A stretch of 40,438 nucleotides of DNA from Candidatus Segatella albertsiae (GCA_002451555.1 DKCU01000045.1:14629-55066); one strand, 5' to 3'. Positions 5,962-15,348 are shown, numbered from the stretch's first letter. Notes: generated from the sequence alone by a model not told the origin. Made by a program: numbers and translations.

Positions 5962-7266
5962 ATGAAGATATTAGCAACCAGCGACTGGCACCTGGGCAAC
6001 CTGTTTCATGGAAACGACCGTCTGCCAGAACACAAGCATTTTCTAAAGTGGCTTCTGCAGCAAATCGCAGAACAGAAGCCCGATGCGCTCCTCGTGGCAG
6101 GAGACATCTTCGACAACGGAAATCCATCGGCAGCGGCACAGACCGTATATTACGAGTTCCTTGCCGATGCCACCCAACTGTGCCCTCACATGCAAGTCAT
6201 CATCACGGCTGGCAACCACGATTCCGCAAGCCGTCTGGAGGCTCCTCGCCCGCTGCTCACCCGATACCACGTGGAAATCAGAGGAAACATCCGGAAGATT
6301 TGGCAACAACCCAATTGGATTTATTCCTTTGATGATCTCATCATCCCTGTGACCAATGAGAAGGGAGAGGAAGTCGTCGTCATCGCCGTACCTTTCCTCA
6401 GGAGCGACGTGGTGCAGAACGCCAATTATTCGCAAGGTGTCAACGACTTCCTGAGAGAGTTGACGGCAGTGGCTCGAAAGAAACATCCTGGCAAGAAGTG
6501 CATCATGATGGCTCACATGTACGCCAAAGGCTCGGACATAGCCAAGCAGGATGCCAGCGAGAAAATCATCATCGGCGGTCAAGAGGAAGTGGATTTGGAG
6601 GGATGGACCGACCACCCCGACTACATGACCTGCGGACACATCCATAAGCGACAGCATATCTGGAATACCGACTGGGCAAGATACACAGGGAGCGTACTCT
6701 CGATGTCGTTCGCAGAAAAAGACTATACACACGGAATAGACCTTATCACCATCAAGGATGAGAAGGACTGTGACAACTGCGAAGGAAAAGATTCTCCTAT
6801 GAGCATTCAAGTCGATTTTCTGGAATACAAGCCTCAGCACGCCCTTCGCATCCTGCCCAAGGGCGAGGAGGAACTGACCTTCAAAAAATGGCAGAAGCTC
6901 ATCAATACCGAACTCTCAGAAAGAGTGAACGGCGAACTTTCCGGCAGAGACAATGGCGAACTGAGCGACCACTTCGACTACGTGATGCTGAAGGTGAAAC
7001 AGGAGAAACTTTCCAACGACGACATCAAGGAACTGGAAAGACTCGTCAACGAAAAGGATGCCGTGCTCTGCAAGATTCAGCGCATCATTCCGCAACTCGA
7101 CCTCTCCACCATCCAAGGCTCGGAACGTATCACCAGCATCGAGGACATCGTCAACCGTCCGCCTCTCGATACACTGAAGGAAGCCTTCGCCATCAAGCAC
7201 AACGCTCCGATGAACGAAAGACAGGAGAAAATGCTGTCCGACTTATTAACAAAACTGTCATTATGA
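5962..7266 (+). CDS. sbcD: Exonuclease SbcD (Mre11-type nuclease subunit)
   Basis: The 434-residue calcineurin-like phosphoesterase is the nuclease of the SbcCD complex, which opens DNA hairpins and trims blocked double-strand ends. Metal-binding motifs are all present: D8 and H10 in SDWHLG, D48 in GDIFD, N85-H86-D87 in GNHDS, and G225-H-I-H228. The open frame extends upstream to 5689 through the tandem repeats, but family alignment and the promoter place the start at ATG 5962 (MKILATSDWHLG). In-frame ATGs at 5893 and 5911 are alternatives. sbcC starts 10 bases after the stop. The junction contains a tandem copy of AAACTGTCATTATG, the second of which supplies the sbcC start codon. Confidence 0.94.
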   Translation: MKILATSDWHLGNLFHGNDRLPEHKHFLKWLLQQIAEQKPDALLVAGDIFDNGNPSAAAQTVYYEFLADATQLCPHMQVIITAGNHDSASRLEAPRPLLTRYHVEIRGNIRKIWQQPNWIYSFDDLIIPVTNEKGEEVVVIAVPFLRSDVVQNANYSQGVNDFLRELTAVARKKHPGKKCIMMAHMYAKGSDIAKQDASEKIIIGGQEEVDLEGWTDHPDYMTCGHIHKRQHIWNTDWARYTGSVLSMSFAEKDYTHGIDLITIKDEKDCDNCEGKDSPMSIQVDFLEYKPQHALRILPKGEEELTFKKWQKLINTELSERVNGELSGRDNGELSDHFDYVMLKVKQEKLSNDDIKELERLVNEKDAVLCKIQRIIPQLDLSTIQGSERITSIEDIVNRPPLDTLKEAFAIKHNAPMNERQEKMLSDLLTKLSL

Positions 7267-7276
7267 AACTGTCATT

Positions 7277-10200
7277 ATGAAATTCCTACAACTCGAAATA
7301 CTTAACCTCGCATCCCTTGACAAGCAAGGCGGCGAGGTCATCAACTTTGAGGAAGGTGCCTTGGGCGAGAGCACCATCTTCAGCATCGTGGGTCCGACGG
7401 GCAGTGGCAAATCCACCTTGCTCGACGCCATCTGTCTTGCCCTCTACAACCGCGCGCCCCGCTATCCCCGAAAGAAAGGCGACAAGAACCAAAGCATCGA
7501 GATATTCGGTGCCGCCGATGCGAGCGAGAGCAACCGCCTGGCTCCTACCGACAGCCGCAACATCCTGACTCGTGGAAAGAAAGAAGGTTATAGCAAACTT
7601 ACCTTCCTCGCCAACAACGGCACCATCTACCGTGCGGAATGGCACGTCAGATTCCAAAGGGTGAGATACGAGAACGCCAAGACTTTCCTCTACAAAATCA
7701 ATCGAAATAGAGACTTGGTTAGTGAGGAAATCGCCGACTGGAATGAGCTTCCTAACATCATCGGTCTCGATTACGACCAGTTCCTCCGCACAGTGCTTAT
7801 CGCCCAAGGTTCCTTCGCCAATTTCCTCACGGCTAAGGAAAACGAGAGGTACGAGCTATTAGAAAAACTCATCGGATGTGAGGAAACTTACTCGCACATC
7901 GCTTCGGAAATCAAGAAGTCGAAAGACCAGGCGGTGGATGCCTACAACCAGATGGCGGCTTCTGTAGAGGCTGTGAAGCAGAACTTGCTGAACGAAGAGG
8001 AGCTCACCCTACTGCAAGAGGAAATCGCTCGTCTGGAAAAGGCGGAGAAGGAAATCGAATCTCAATTACAAGTTCTCTCAAAGGAACTGCAATGGTATGA
8101 GGAAAGCGATAAGCAAACGCAGCAAATCACTATCTTACAAGCAGATATGGAACGATCATTAGATGCCGTCAAGAATATGCAAGAGCAGACTCTTCGTCTC
8201 CAACTGCACGATGATGTACTTCCTGCCATGAGCATCCTACAGGAAGTAGAGCGACATGCTCAAAGCATCCGCAAACAGGAAGACGAGATTCTGAAATCGC
8301 AAGAAAACATGAGAGTCAAGGAAGTCGCCTGCCAAGAGGCTGAGCGAAAACTGGAGACACTGAAAGAAGTGGTGACCAAGGCACAAGAACAACTTGACAA
8401 GACCTTGCCAATCATCGCTGAAGCGAGGGCTTTGAAAACCAAAATAGAGGCGGCAACTCCTAATCTGAAAGAAAAGAAAGAGACTCAGGACTTGGCTCAG
8501 AAAGAATGCCTATCCGCTCAAAAAGACGTAAACGACAACGCCCGAAACATCCAAAAATGGGAAGCCGAGACCAAGAAAGCAAACCTTGAACTCAAAGCGA
8601 CACAGGATGAGATTGCCAAACAGAAGCAGACGCTATCCGAGGCGACCCAAAAAGCAGAGAAGGCTTGGGAGGCAGAAAAGGGCAAGATCGACGGACAAAA
8701 CATTGAGGAACTACAGACCAGCAAATCGACAGCCGACAAGAAGCTGTTGGATGTAGAGCATGCCATCAAGGTGGTAGCTCACCTCGACTCTGCCACAGAA
8801 GAGAGGAAGAAGAACGAGGAAAGAGTCGCAATCTTGGGCAAGCGAAATGCCGAGATAGAAGAAGCCCTGGGCAAGTTGACTATCGAAGCATTGGAGAAAG
8901 AAACCCAAACTTTACAGAAATCATACACGCTGATGGTGAGCGAGCGATGGGAGATGCACCGTGCTAACCTCGTGGAAGGCAAACCATGTCCGCTATGCGG
9001 CAGCACCTCCCACCCCTACCATACCAACAACAAGCAATTGGAGGAAGTTACCACGGAACTCTCGCAACTGTTGCAATCCAAGGAAATGCTGCTCAAACAG
9101 CAGCAGAAACAGGAGAAAGACCTTTCGGGCGAAAGAAAGCTGAACGACGGCGAGGTAAGCACACTTAAGAAACAACAGGAAAAGCTCGTGGGCGAAATCG
9201 CCAACTACGAAGAGGAATGGCAGGCGCTCATCGCCCAGTACCCGAAGATTCCGAAGGTGAAGGCGGAACTGGAATCGCTCTTGCCTATCTATGAATCTAA
9301 GGCGAAGGAGGCAACCAGCAAGCTGAACCAGTTCAACCAAGTTCAGAAAGAGATAGAGCGACTCACGAAGCTCAAAGACAAGGCTATCAAGGATGAAGCT
9401 GCCTACGAAAGCAAGGCATCAGCCTTATGGAACAAAGTTCAAGAAAACGCTTCAAGCTGCACCACAAGACTTGCTGAGCAAAAGGCACTTACAGCCAACC
9501 TTGTTTCGCAGCAAAAGAGCAAAACTGAGGCTTACGAGAAAGCAAACCAAGCATGGGGCAACGCCCAAAAGGAAATGGAGAATTTGCAGACGCAATACAA
9601 GCAGATACTGAATGGCGAGGAGCCTGATGCCGCCGAGAAACGTCTCACTTCTGCCAAGGATGTGGCGACGAAAGCGGTAGATAGCCAGAAAGAGTGCATC
9701 AACAAACTGCAAGCCGAACTCGCCAAATGGAAAGGTTCGCACCAAGCCTTGCTGACTCAAAACAAGATGTCAAAGGAGAATCTGCTATCGAAAGAAACGG
9801 AACTGAATCTTTGGATTGAAGAATACAATAAGAAGCTCGAAGAAATGAGATTAGTAGGAAACGACTTCGAAAGAAAGGTTTCTGAGGGAAAAGATAGCTT
9901 CGATGAATTCATCGAACAAAGATTCATCACCCGAAATACAATCGAGGAGATGCTTCATTCCTGCGAAGACTGGAACGCCATTCGCCGAGAAAAGGACGAG
10001 AAGGAGAAAGCCGTGGCTTCGACTACCGCCCTCTACCAAAGTGCCGTCAAGGCCCACGAGGAGCATCTGGCTCATCAGCCTGCCAAGTCTCGTGAAGAAC
10101 TCTTGGCTGCTCAACAGGAAATCCAAGCAAGAAGCCAGCGAAGCGAATTGATTGCCGCCAACGCCAAGCTGCAAAACCACCAGGAAGCCATCAAGCAACT

Positions 10201-10747
10201 CGGCGACAAGGCTGAGGCTCTGAGACTTGTGACACAAGAAAGGGATGACTGGACCGCCATCACCGATGCCATCGGTGCGGATGGCAAGACGCTGCGAAAG
10301 ATAGCCCAGTGCTACACGCTCAGTTTCCTGATCGAGCATGCCAACCAGGAAATCAGGAAGTTCAACAGCCGCTATGAGTTACAGCAGGTGAAACATTCGT
10401 TGGGCATCAGAGTCATCGACCATGACCGTGCCGACGACATCCGAGACACCACTTCCCTATCGGGCGGTGAGACCTTCATCGTGAGCTTAGGTCTGGCGTT
10501 GGGCTTGTCGGCGTTGTCGTCACGCAACATCTCCTTCGAGAACCTGTTCATCGACGAGGGCTTCGGAACACTCGACCCCGATACCCTTGCCACAGTCATC
10601 GACTCCCTCGCCATGCTGCAAAGCTCGCAAGGCAAGAAGGTGGGTGTCATCAGTCATACCGACACGATGAGCGAGCGCATCACCACACAGATCAGGATTA
10701 TCAAGAATGGCAACTCTGGCAGCAGTCACATTGAAATTTATCCATAG
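7277..10747 (+). CDS. sbcC: Exonuclease SbcC (Rad50-type ATPase subunit)
   Basis: The 1156-residue SMC-like ATPase partners SbcD. The N-terminal ATPase half has Walker A GPTGSGKST at residues 39-47. Two long coiled-coil arms rich in Glu, Lys, Gln and Ala flank the zinc hook CPLC at residues 571-574, by which two SbcC arms join. The C-terminal half has the ABC signature LSGGET (1061-1066) and Walker B LFIDEG with D1093 and E1094. Length and order are as expected for the family. It is in one operon with sbcD and ends just before a two-way terminator. Confidence 0.95.
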   Translation: MKFLQLEILNLASLDKQGGEVINFEEGALGESTIFSIVGPTGSGKSTLLDAICLALYNRAPRYPRKKGDKNQSIEIFGAADASESNRLAPTDSRNILTRGKKEGYSKLTFLANNGTIYRAEWHVRFQRVRYENAKTFLYKINRNRDLVSEEIADWNELPNIIGLDYDQFLRTVLIAQGSFANFLTAKENERYELLEKLIGCEETYSHIASEIKKSKDQAVDAYNQMAASVEAVKQNLLNEEELTLLQEEIARLEKAEKEIESQLQVLSKELQWYEESDKQTQQITILQADMERSLDAVKNMQEQTLRLQLHDDVLPAMSILQEVERHAQSIRKQEDEILKSQENMRVKEVACQEAERKLETLKEVVTKAQEQLDKTLPIIAEARALKTKIEAATPNLKEKKETQDLAQKECLSAQKDVNDNARNIQKWEAETKKANLELKATQDEIAKQKQTLSEATQKAEKAWEAEKGKIDGQNIEELQTSKSTADKKLLDVEHAIKVVAHLDSATEERKKNEERVAILGKRNAEIEEALGKLTIEALEKETQTLQKSYTLMVSERWEMHRANLVEGKPCPLCGSTSHPYHTNNKQLEEVTTELSQLLQSKEMLLKQQQKQEKDLSGERKLNDGEVSTLKKQQEKLVGEIANYEEEWQALIAQYPKIPKVKAELESLLPIYESKAKEATSKLNQFNQVQKEIERLTKLKDKAIKDEAAYESKASALWNKVQENASSCTTRLAEQKALTANLVSQQKSKTEAYEKANQAWGNAQKEMENLQTQYKQILNGEEPDAAEKRLTSAKDVATKAVDSQKECINKLQAELAKWKGSHQALLTQNKMSKENLLSKETELNLWIEEYNKKLEEMRLVGNDFERKVSEGKDSFDEFIEQRFITRNTIEEMLHSCEDWNAIRREKDEKEKAVASTTALYQSAVKAHEEHLAHQPAKSREELLAAQQEIQARSQRSELIAANAKLQNHQEAIKQLGDKAEALRLVTQERDDWTAITDAIGADGKTLRKIAQCYTLSFLIEHANQEIRKFNSRYELQQVKHSLGIRVIDHDRADDIRDTTSLSGGETFIVSLGLALGLSALSSRNISFENLFIDEGFGTLDPDTLATVIDSLAMLQSSQGKKVGVISHTDTMSERITTQIRIIKNGNSGSSHIEIYP

Positions 10748-10750
10748 ACA

Positions 10751-10779
10751 AAAAGCCCAGGGCAACCGCCCTGGGCTTT
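10751..10779. terminator. Bidirectional terminator between sbcC and the HU-LysM gene
   Basis: A perfect 9-bp GC-rich stem, GCCCAGGGC/GCCCTGGGC (10755-10763 and 10768-10776), with a 4-base loop, is bordered by AAAA on the left and TTT on the right. It therefore works for both converging genes. Confidence 0.9.
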
Positions 10780-10784
10780 CTGTC

Positions 10785-12104
10785 TTACTTCTTTTTCTTC
10801 AACGCCAATTTAGGAATCTTAAGTTTCTGTCCTTCCTTGACGACCTTGCAACCATTGAGGGCTTCAATATAACATTCCATGCCTTCGCCCAAGTAACGCT
10901 TGCTAAGACTCGTCATCGTCTGCCCAGCCTTCACTGTTATCGTCTTATCAACGCCCACAATTCGATAGGCACCCGTCCGAACTCTCACGTCATTATTATA
11001 ATGAAGTTGGGCATCCTGACTCTTGGTCGAATTGTTAGAAGTTTCCAAATTCTTAGTCGAATTATTGGAACTTCCCTCTTGGGATGACTTCTGAATTTCC
11101 TTATTCTCAGACTCTTCGGCAATCTTGATGGCATTACTAGACTGAGCCATTCTGATGCTGTCTTCCCTTGCCTTTTCTTGCATGACAAGTTGAGCACTGT
11201 CAACCTCTACTTTCTTCACTGCCTTTTTTACAGGGGAAGCTTTCGCTTGCTTTTTCGCCATAGCCAACTGGCTTTCCAAGCTATCCCTCTGAGCCTGCAT
11301 CTTACCATAATTAAATGCAAACCAGAATGTTGCGCCCATCAACAAGACGAAAACTACTGCCACTATAGCTACCAAATACTTTGGAATGACGAAATGACGA
11401 TTGCCAACTTCCTGAACATCTTCAGTTTCAGTTTCAACTGAAACGGTTGGTTGAGGATCCACAGGAACGGCAGATTGAGGCTCTGCAATTGGTTCTTCCA
11501 TAGAAGACTCTTTTACAAGACTTTCTTCTGTTGAAACCTCTTTCACCTGGGACATATCTTCTACAGGAGCTTTCTCCACTGGAAATTCCTCTACTGGAGA
11601 GTCATCAACTGGAGTTTCCTCCACAGGAGAATCATCAACTGGAGCTTCCTCTACTGGAGTTTCCTCCACAGGAGAGTCATCAACTGGAGCTTCCTCTACA
11701 GAAGCTTCCTCTACAGGAGTTTCATCCTCCTCAACCCCATTCTCCATTCTAGCAAACTTCTCATCAATATCCGAGAAATCGATGCCATCGTTTACCACAA
11801 CGGTCTCAAACTGGGCGAAAGGCTTGTTGACAATCTCTTTCAGAATATTATCAGGAGTAAAGGAAATCTTATCGCGACCCTCTATCACAATTCTATCACC
11901 CGTATTAACATCTACGCTCTCACGATCCTTGATAGTTGTCACCTTAAAGCCCCCCAACCATCTCACCTTCAGTTGTTTGTCCTCCTGGATTCCCTCCTTG
12001 GCGACATCAAACATCTTGGTGATGAAACGCTCAGCCTCCGCAACGGTCAGCCCTTTCTTACTAGAAATAGCCTTTGCCAAACTAGCTATGCTCGACTTAC
12101 TCAT
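10785..12104 (-). CDS. HU-domain / transmembrane / LysM fusion protein
   Basis: The 439-residue protein has an HU/IHF-like domain at residues 1-105 and an acidic proline-valine repeat region (about 125-200) built from five-residue blocks such as PVEEA, PVDDS and PVEET. A single membrane span follows at about 242-266 (VAIVAVVFVLLMGATFWFAF). Next come a charged Lys/Ser region and a C-terminal LysM domain (VKAGQTMTSLSKRYLG to GQKLKIPKL, about 385-432). The arrangement suggests a DNA-binding domain in the cytoplasm tied through the inner membrane to a peptidoglycan-binding domain. The start is ATG 12102-12104 after GGGAGGAAG; it overlaps the upstream HU gene by 8 bp. A start at 12119 is possible but lies deeper in the upstream gene. 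Confidence 0.85.
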   Translation of the reverse strand: MSKSSIASLAKAISSKKGLTVAEAERFITKMFDVAKEGIQEDKQLKVRWLGGFKVTTIKDRESVDVNTGDRIVIEGRDKISFTPDNILKEIVNKPFAQFETVVVNDGIDFSDIDEKFARMENGVEEDETPVEEASVEEAPVDDSPVEETPVEEAPVDDSPVEETPVDDSPVEEFPVEKAPVEDMSQVKEVSTEESLVKESSMEEPIAEPQSAVPVDPQPTVSVETETEDVQEVGNRHFVIPKYLVAIVAVVFVLLMGATFWFAFNYGKMQAQRDSLESQLAMAKKQAKASPVKKAVKKVEVDSAQLVMQEKAREDSIRMAQSSNAIKIAEESENKEIQKSSQEGSSNNSTKNLETSNNSTKSQDAQLHYNNDVRVRTGAYRIVGVDKTITVKAGQTMTSLSKRYLGEGMECYIEALNGCKVVKEGQKLKIPKLALKKKK

Positions 12105-12390
12105 CTTCCTCCCCTCCATTCTTTAGTTGTTCCTTCACAGAATCAGCAGGACGGAAGCCCAAGACCAATTTAGGCGGCACCAATTGCCGCTTCTTGGTTT
12201 GGGGATTGACAACGACTCGTTCCAAACGCTTTTTCACCTCAAAGGTACCAAAGCCAGGAATGGTCACCAGCTCGCCCTCCTCAAACTGAGCTATCATAGC
12301 ATCAATGACCTTCCTCACAAGACGCTGTGTGTCTTCTTGCGAGAAACCTGTTTGGCGTGCCAACTCAGCTATATATTGCTTGTTGTTCAT
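12097..12390 (-). CDS. HU-family DNA-binding protein
   Basis: The 97-residue protein is a single-domain HU/IHF: an N-terminal helical part (MNNKQYIAELARQTGFSQED) and the characteristic IPGFGTFEV, then an arm with NPQTKKRQLVPP and FRPADSVKEQL. It should bend or compact DNA. The start is ATG 12388-12390; an in-frame TTG at 12400-12402 would add four residues and is less likely. It follows rimO by 18 bases and overlaps the HU-LysM gene by 8 bp, so the three are probably one transcript. Confidence 0.9.
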   Translation of the reverse strand: MNNKQYIAELARQTGFSQEDTQRLVRKVIDAMIAQFEEGELVTIPGFGTFEVKKRLERVVVNPQTKKRQLVPPKLVLGFRPADSVKEQLKNGGEEDE

Positions 12391-12408
12391 ACGAATAATC
12401 AAAAACTT

Positions 12409-13704
12409 TTAAACCAATTCTCCATACAAGTCAAATTCTTCACTTGAGGTAATCCTTACCTCGTAGAAGTTACCGACTCTCAATCGTTTGGTGGCAGGAA
12501 CCAAGACCTCTGGATCAACCTCAGGCGAACAGAACTCTGTTCTTCCGATGTAATAGTCTCCCTCCTTGCGGTCGATGATGACCTTCATTACCTTTCCTAC
12601 CTTCTCAGCCTCCACTTCAGAACTAATATCCTGCTGAAGAGCCATCAATTGGTCCAATCTGCTCTGCTTCACATCTTGCGGAACATCATCCTCGTAATGC
12701 TTGGCACTATAAGTTCCCTCTTCCTCCGAATAGGCGAAGGCACCCATACGCTCAAACCTCGCCCACTTCACGAACTCCATCAACTCCTGGAAGTCTTGTT
12801 CCGTCTCACCAGGGAAGCCCACCATAAGGGTGGTACGAAGGTGAATACCAGGCACTTTCTTACGAATGGTCTCTATCAAATCCATCGTTTCCTGTTTGCT
12901 CACATGACGATGCATTCTGTCGAGCATGTGGTCGCTGATGTGCTGCAAAGCGATGTCCAGATACTTGCATACATTAGGTTTCTCGCGCATCACGTCCAAC
13001 AAATCCATCGGGAATTGGTTAGGGTAAGCGTAATGCAACCTGATCCACTTCACCCCGGGGATGTCTGCCATATCCGAAATCAAATCGGTGATATGATGCT
13101 TGCCGTCAATGTCGATGCCATAATAGGTCAACTCCTGTGCGATCACCTGAAATTCCTTCACGCCATCTGCCACCATGTCTCTGACCTCCTGTAAAATCTC
13201 TTCCTTAGGACGGCTCACATGCTTGCCGGTGATGATAGGAATCGCACAATAGGCGCAATGGCGGTCGCAACCTTCGGAAATCTTCACATAAGCATAGTGA
13301 TGAGGAGTCGTAAGATGACGAGTTCCATCGCATGAGGCGACATCGGCCTTACCCAATTCACCCAATAACTGCTTGTAATTGAACTTGCCATAAAACTTAT
13401 CTACCTCTGGGATTTCTTTTTCCAGTTCTTTTTGATAACGCTGAGAAAGGCAACCCATGACATAGAGCTTGTTGAGCTTACCCTCCTGCTTACGCTGAAC
13501 AAATTCCAAGATGGTATCAATGCTCTCTTGCTTGGCATCCTCTATGAAACCGCAAGTATTGATGACCGCAATCTCGCCCTGAGGACGCTTGGAGTCATGC
13601 ACGCAATGATACCCGTTAGCCTCAAACTGTTTCATCAACAACTCGCTATCCACCAAGTTCTTGGAACAGCCCATCGTAATTATGTCTATCTCGTTTTTCT
13701 TCAC
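12409..13704 (-). CDS. rimO: Ribosomal protein S12 methylthiotransferase RimO
   Basis: The 431-residue radical-SAM enzyme adds a methylthio group to the conserved aspartate of ribosomal protein S12. The N-terminal UPF0004 domain carries the cluster cysteines C13, C51 and C85. The radical-SAM CxxxCxxC motif is at C146, C150 and C153 (EGCDRHCAYCAIP). A C-terminal TRAM-like segment includes VIIDRKEGDYYIGRT. The opening MGCSKNLVDSE favours RimO over its relative MiaB. It follows ftsY by 48 bases. Confidence 0.94.
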   Translation of the reverse strand: MKKNEIDIITMGCSKNLVDSELLMKQFEANGYHCVHDSKRPQGEIAVINTCGFIEDAKQESIDTILEFVQRKQEGKLNKLYVMGCLSQRYQKELEKEIPEVDKFYGKFNYKQLLGELGKADVASCDGTRHLTTPHHYAYVKISEGCDRHCAYCAIPIITGKHVSRPKEEILQEVRDMVADGVKEFQVIAQELTYYGIDIDGKHHITDLISDMADIPGVKWIRLHYAYPNQFPMDLLDVMREKPNVCKYLDIALQHISDHMLDRMHRHVSKQETMDLIETIRKKVPGIHLRTTLMVGFPGETEQDFQELMEFVKWARFERMGAFAYSEEEGTYSAKHYEDDVPQDVKQSRLDQLMALQQDISSEVEAEKVGKVMKVIIDRKEGDYYIGRTEFCSPEVDPEVLVPATKRLRVGNFYEVRITSSEEFDLYGELV

Positions 13705-13752
13705 TTTGCTTTTGTATTTCTGTAATTCTATCTTTCTATATGATGTTTCAAA

Positions 13753-14709
13753 TCAGTCCTTCTTGAACAAAGAATCCACGAATTCCTTCTTGTTGAAAAG
13801 CTGCATATCTTCCATGCCCTCGCCAAGACCTATATATTTAACAGGCACCTTCAACTGGTCAGAGATTCCGATGACCACACCACCTTTCGCCGTACCATCA
13901 AGCTTGGTAATGGCAAGTGAAGTGATATTGGTGACAGCCGCAAACTGCTTGGCTTGCTCGAAGGCATTCTGTCCCGTACTTCCATCCAGCACCAACATAA
14001 CCTCGTCAGGAGCCTCAGGAAGAACCTTCTTCATTACCTCCTTGATTTTCTTCAACTCGTTCATCAGGTTCACCTTGTTGTGCAAGCGACCAGCCGTATC
14101 AATGAGCACCACGTCAGCACCATTGGCCTTGGCACTCTGCAAGGTATCAAAAGCGACAGAAGCAGGGTCTGAACCCATCTGCTGCTTGACGACAGGCACT
14201 CCTACTCGCTCGCCCCAAATACTGATTTGCTCGACGGCAGCGGCACGGAAAGTATCGGCTGCGCCAAGATACACCTTCTTGCCAGCTTTCTTAAACTGAT
14301 AGGCTAGCTTGCCAATGGTTGTCGTCTTCCCCACACCATTCACGCCCACAACGAGTATCACGTAAGGTTTATGGTCGGAAGGTAATTCCCAATCATCATT
14401 GTCATCCGTATGGTTCTCTGCCAAGAGGTTGGCTATTTCATCACGCAGGATTTGATTGAGTTCCGAGGTAGAAACATACTTGTCGCGAGCCACTCTCTCC
14501 TCGATACGGTGAATAATCTTCACGGTGGTCTCGACACCGACATCAGAAGTAATCAACACCTCCTCCAAGTCGTCAAGCACATCGTCATCCACAGTTGACT
14601 TACCTGCCACGGCACGAGCCAACTTGCTGAATACACTCTCCTTAGTCTTCTCCAATCCCTTGTCGAGCGTTTCCTTTTTCTTATTACTAAATAAACCAAA
14701 TAGTCCCAT
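13753..14709 (-). CDS. ftsY: Signal recognition particle receptor FtsY
   Basis: The 318-residue SRP GTPase docks ribosome-SRP complexes at the inner membrane for co-translational insertion. GTPase motifs are GVNGVGKTT (122-130), DTFRAAA (152-158), DTAGR (204-208) and TKLDG (268-272). The N-terminal A domain is short: only about 35 residues precede the N domain. The open frame continues to 14757, but a full promoter lies at 14727-14758. I use MGLFGLFSNKK at 14707-14709. It heads the ftsY-rimO-HU-HU/LysM transcript. Confidence 0.95.
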   Translation of the reverse strand: MGLFGLFSNKKKETLDKGLEKTKESVFSKLARAVAGKSTVDDDVLDDLEEVLITSDVGVETTVKIIHRIEERVARDKYVSTSELNQILRDEIANLLAENHTDDNDDWELPSDHKPYVILVVGVNGVGKTTTIGKLAYQFKKAGKKVYLGAADTFRAAAVEQISIWGERVGVPVVKQQMGSDPASVAFDTLQSAKANGADVVLIDTAGRLHNKVNLMNELKKIKEVMKKVLPEAPDEVMLVLDGSTGQNAFEQAKQFAAVTNITSLAITKLDGTAKGGVVIGISDQLKVPVKYIGLGEGMEDMQLFNKKEFVDSLFKKD

Positions 14710-14726
14710 AAAAATATATTTTTCTG

Positions 14727-14758
14727 CAAAGTTACTAGAAATTACAGATAAAACCAAA
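14727..14758 (-). promoter_or_regulatory. ftsY promoter
   Basis: TTTG (14755-14758), a 20-bp spacer and TAACTTTG (14727-14734) on the minus strand match the Bacteroidetes consensus. The start point would be about 15 bases before the ftsY ATG, so the leader is short. Confidence 0.8.
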
Positions 14759-14844
14759 TTCTAAGACAACTTTTTCTTCATAAAACTCCCATTATCAGCG
14801 AGAAAGGAGAAAAAAAAGAAGAAAAGGAAGGAAAAAGCAACCTT

Positions 14845-14935
14845 TCAGAAACGAAAAAGAGGTTGGACTCCATAAGACCGCAACCTACAAGAAACGAAAA
14901 AGAGATTGCACTTCTTACGAAATGCAATCTCTCTG
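14845..14935 (-). terminator. Tandem duplicated terminators after the rpmB-rpmG-DUF4295 genes
   Basis: On the minus strand two hairpins follow the operon. The first has a perfect 10-bp stem AGAGATTGCA/TGCAATCTCT (14901-14910 and 14923-14932). The second has stem AGGTTG/CAACCT (14860-14865 and 14881-14886). Each ends in the same CTCTTTTTCGTTTCT tract. The shared AGAAACGAAAAAGAG on the plus strand shows the unit arose by duplication. Confidence 0.85.
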
Positions 14936-14955
14936 ATATATTAAGTACTAACTGA

Positions 14956-15114
14956 TTAGTCCTTGAAGAAATCCTTAACAGCCTCGTTAGGTACCATCTT
15001 CTCATCGAAAACATAAGCACCAGTCTTAGGGCTCTTAACCATCTTGATAACCTTTGTATATGCGCGACCATCCATGTTACCTTCGTGGAGGGTAGCGACC
15101 GCTTTCTTTGCCAT
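14956..15114 (-). CDS. DUF4295 domain-containing small protein
   Basis: This 52-residue protein, MAKKAVATLHEGNMDGR to VKDFFKD, is the small basic DUF4295 protein found after rpmG in Bacteroidetes. Its function is unknown. The fixed place beside two ribosomal-protein genes and the basic, Lys-rich start suggest a ribosome-associated role, which is inference. The start is ATG 15112-15114. It is the last gene before the tandem terminators. Confidence 0.9.
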   Translation of the reverse strand: MAKKAVATLHEGNMDGRAYTKVIKMVKSPKTGAYVFDEKMVPNEAVKDFFKD

Positions 15115-15159
15115 AGTCTATTTAAATTGATAAAATTGTTTATAAACTTGTAAGCTAGC

Positions 15160-15348
15160 TTACTTAATCTCCTTGTGAAGAGTCATCTTCTTAAGGATTG
15201 GGTTGTACTTCATCAACTCAAGACGCTCAGGAGTGTTCTTACGATTCTTTGTAGTCACGTAACGGCTTGTACCTGGCATACCACTGTTCTTATGTTCAGT
15301 GCACTCGAGGATAACCTGTACTCTATTACCTTTTGCTTTCTTTGCCAT
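15160..15348 (-). CDS. rpmG: 50S ribosomal protein L33
   Basis: The 62-residue protein MAKKAKGNRVQVILECTEHK with TSRYVTTKNRKNTPERLELMKYNP matches L33 of the large ribosomal subunit. It lacks the two CxxC zinc pairs of zinc-binding L33 forms, having a single cysteine, so it is the zinc-independent type. It lies 4 bases after rpmB and is followed by the DUF4295 gene. Confidence 0.96.
   Translation of the reverse strand: MAKKAKGNRVQVILECTEHKNSGMPGTSRYVTTKNRKNTPERLELMKYNPILKKMTLHKEIK

Noticed and set aside
5610..6332. A 240-codon open frame with FNT-type repeats overlapping sbcD
   Set aside because: It is produced by the 21-bp repeat (7 codons per unit) and then runs out of frame through sbcD; no start signal or family resemblance supports it.
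14778..15071. A 97-codon minus-strand open frame overlapping DUF4295 and the terminators
   Set aside because: It is out of frame with the recognisable DUF4295 gene and crosses two terminator hairpins.
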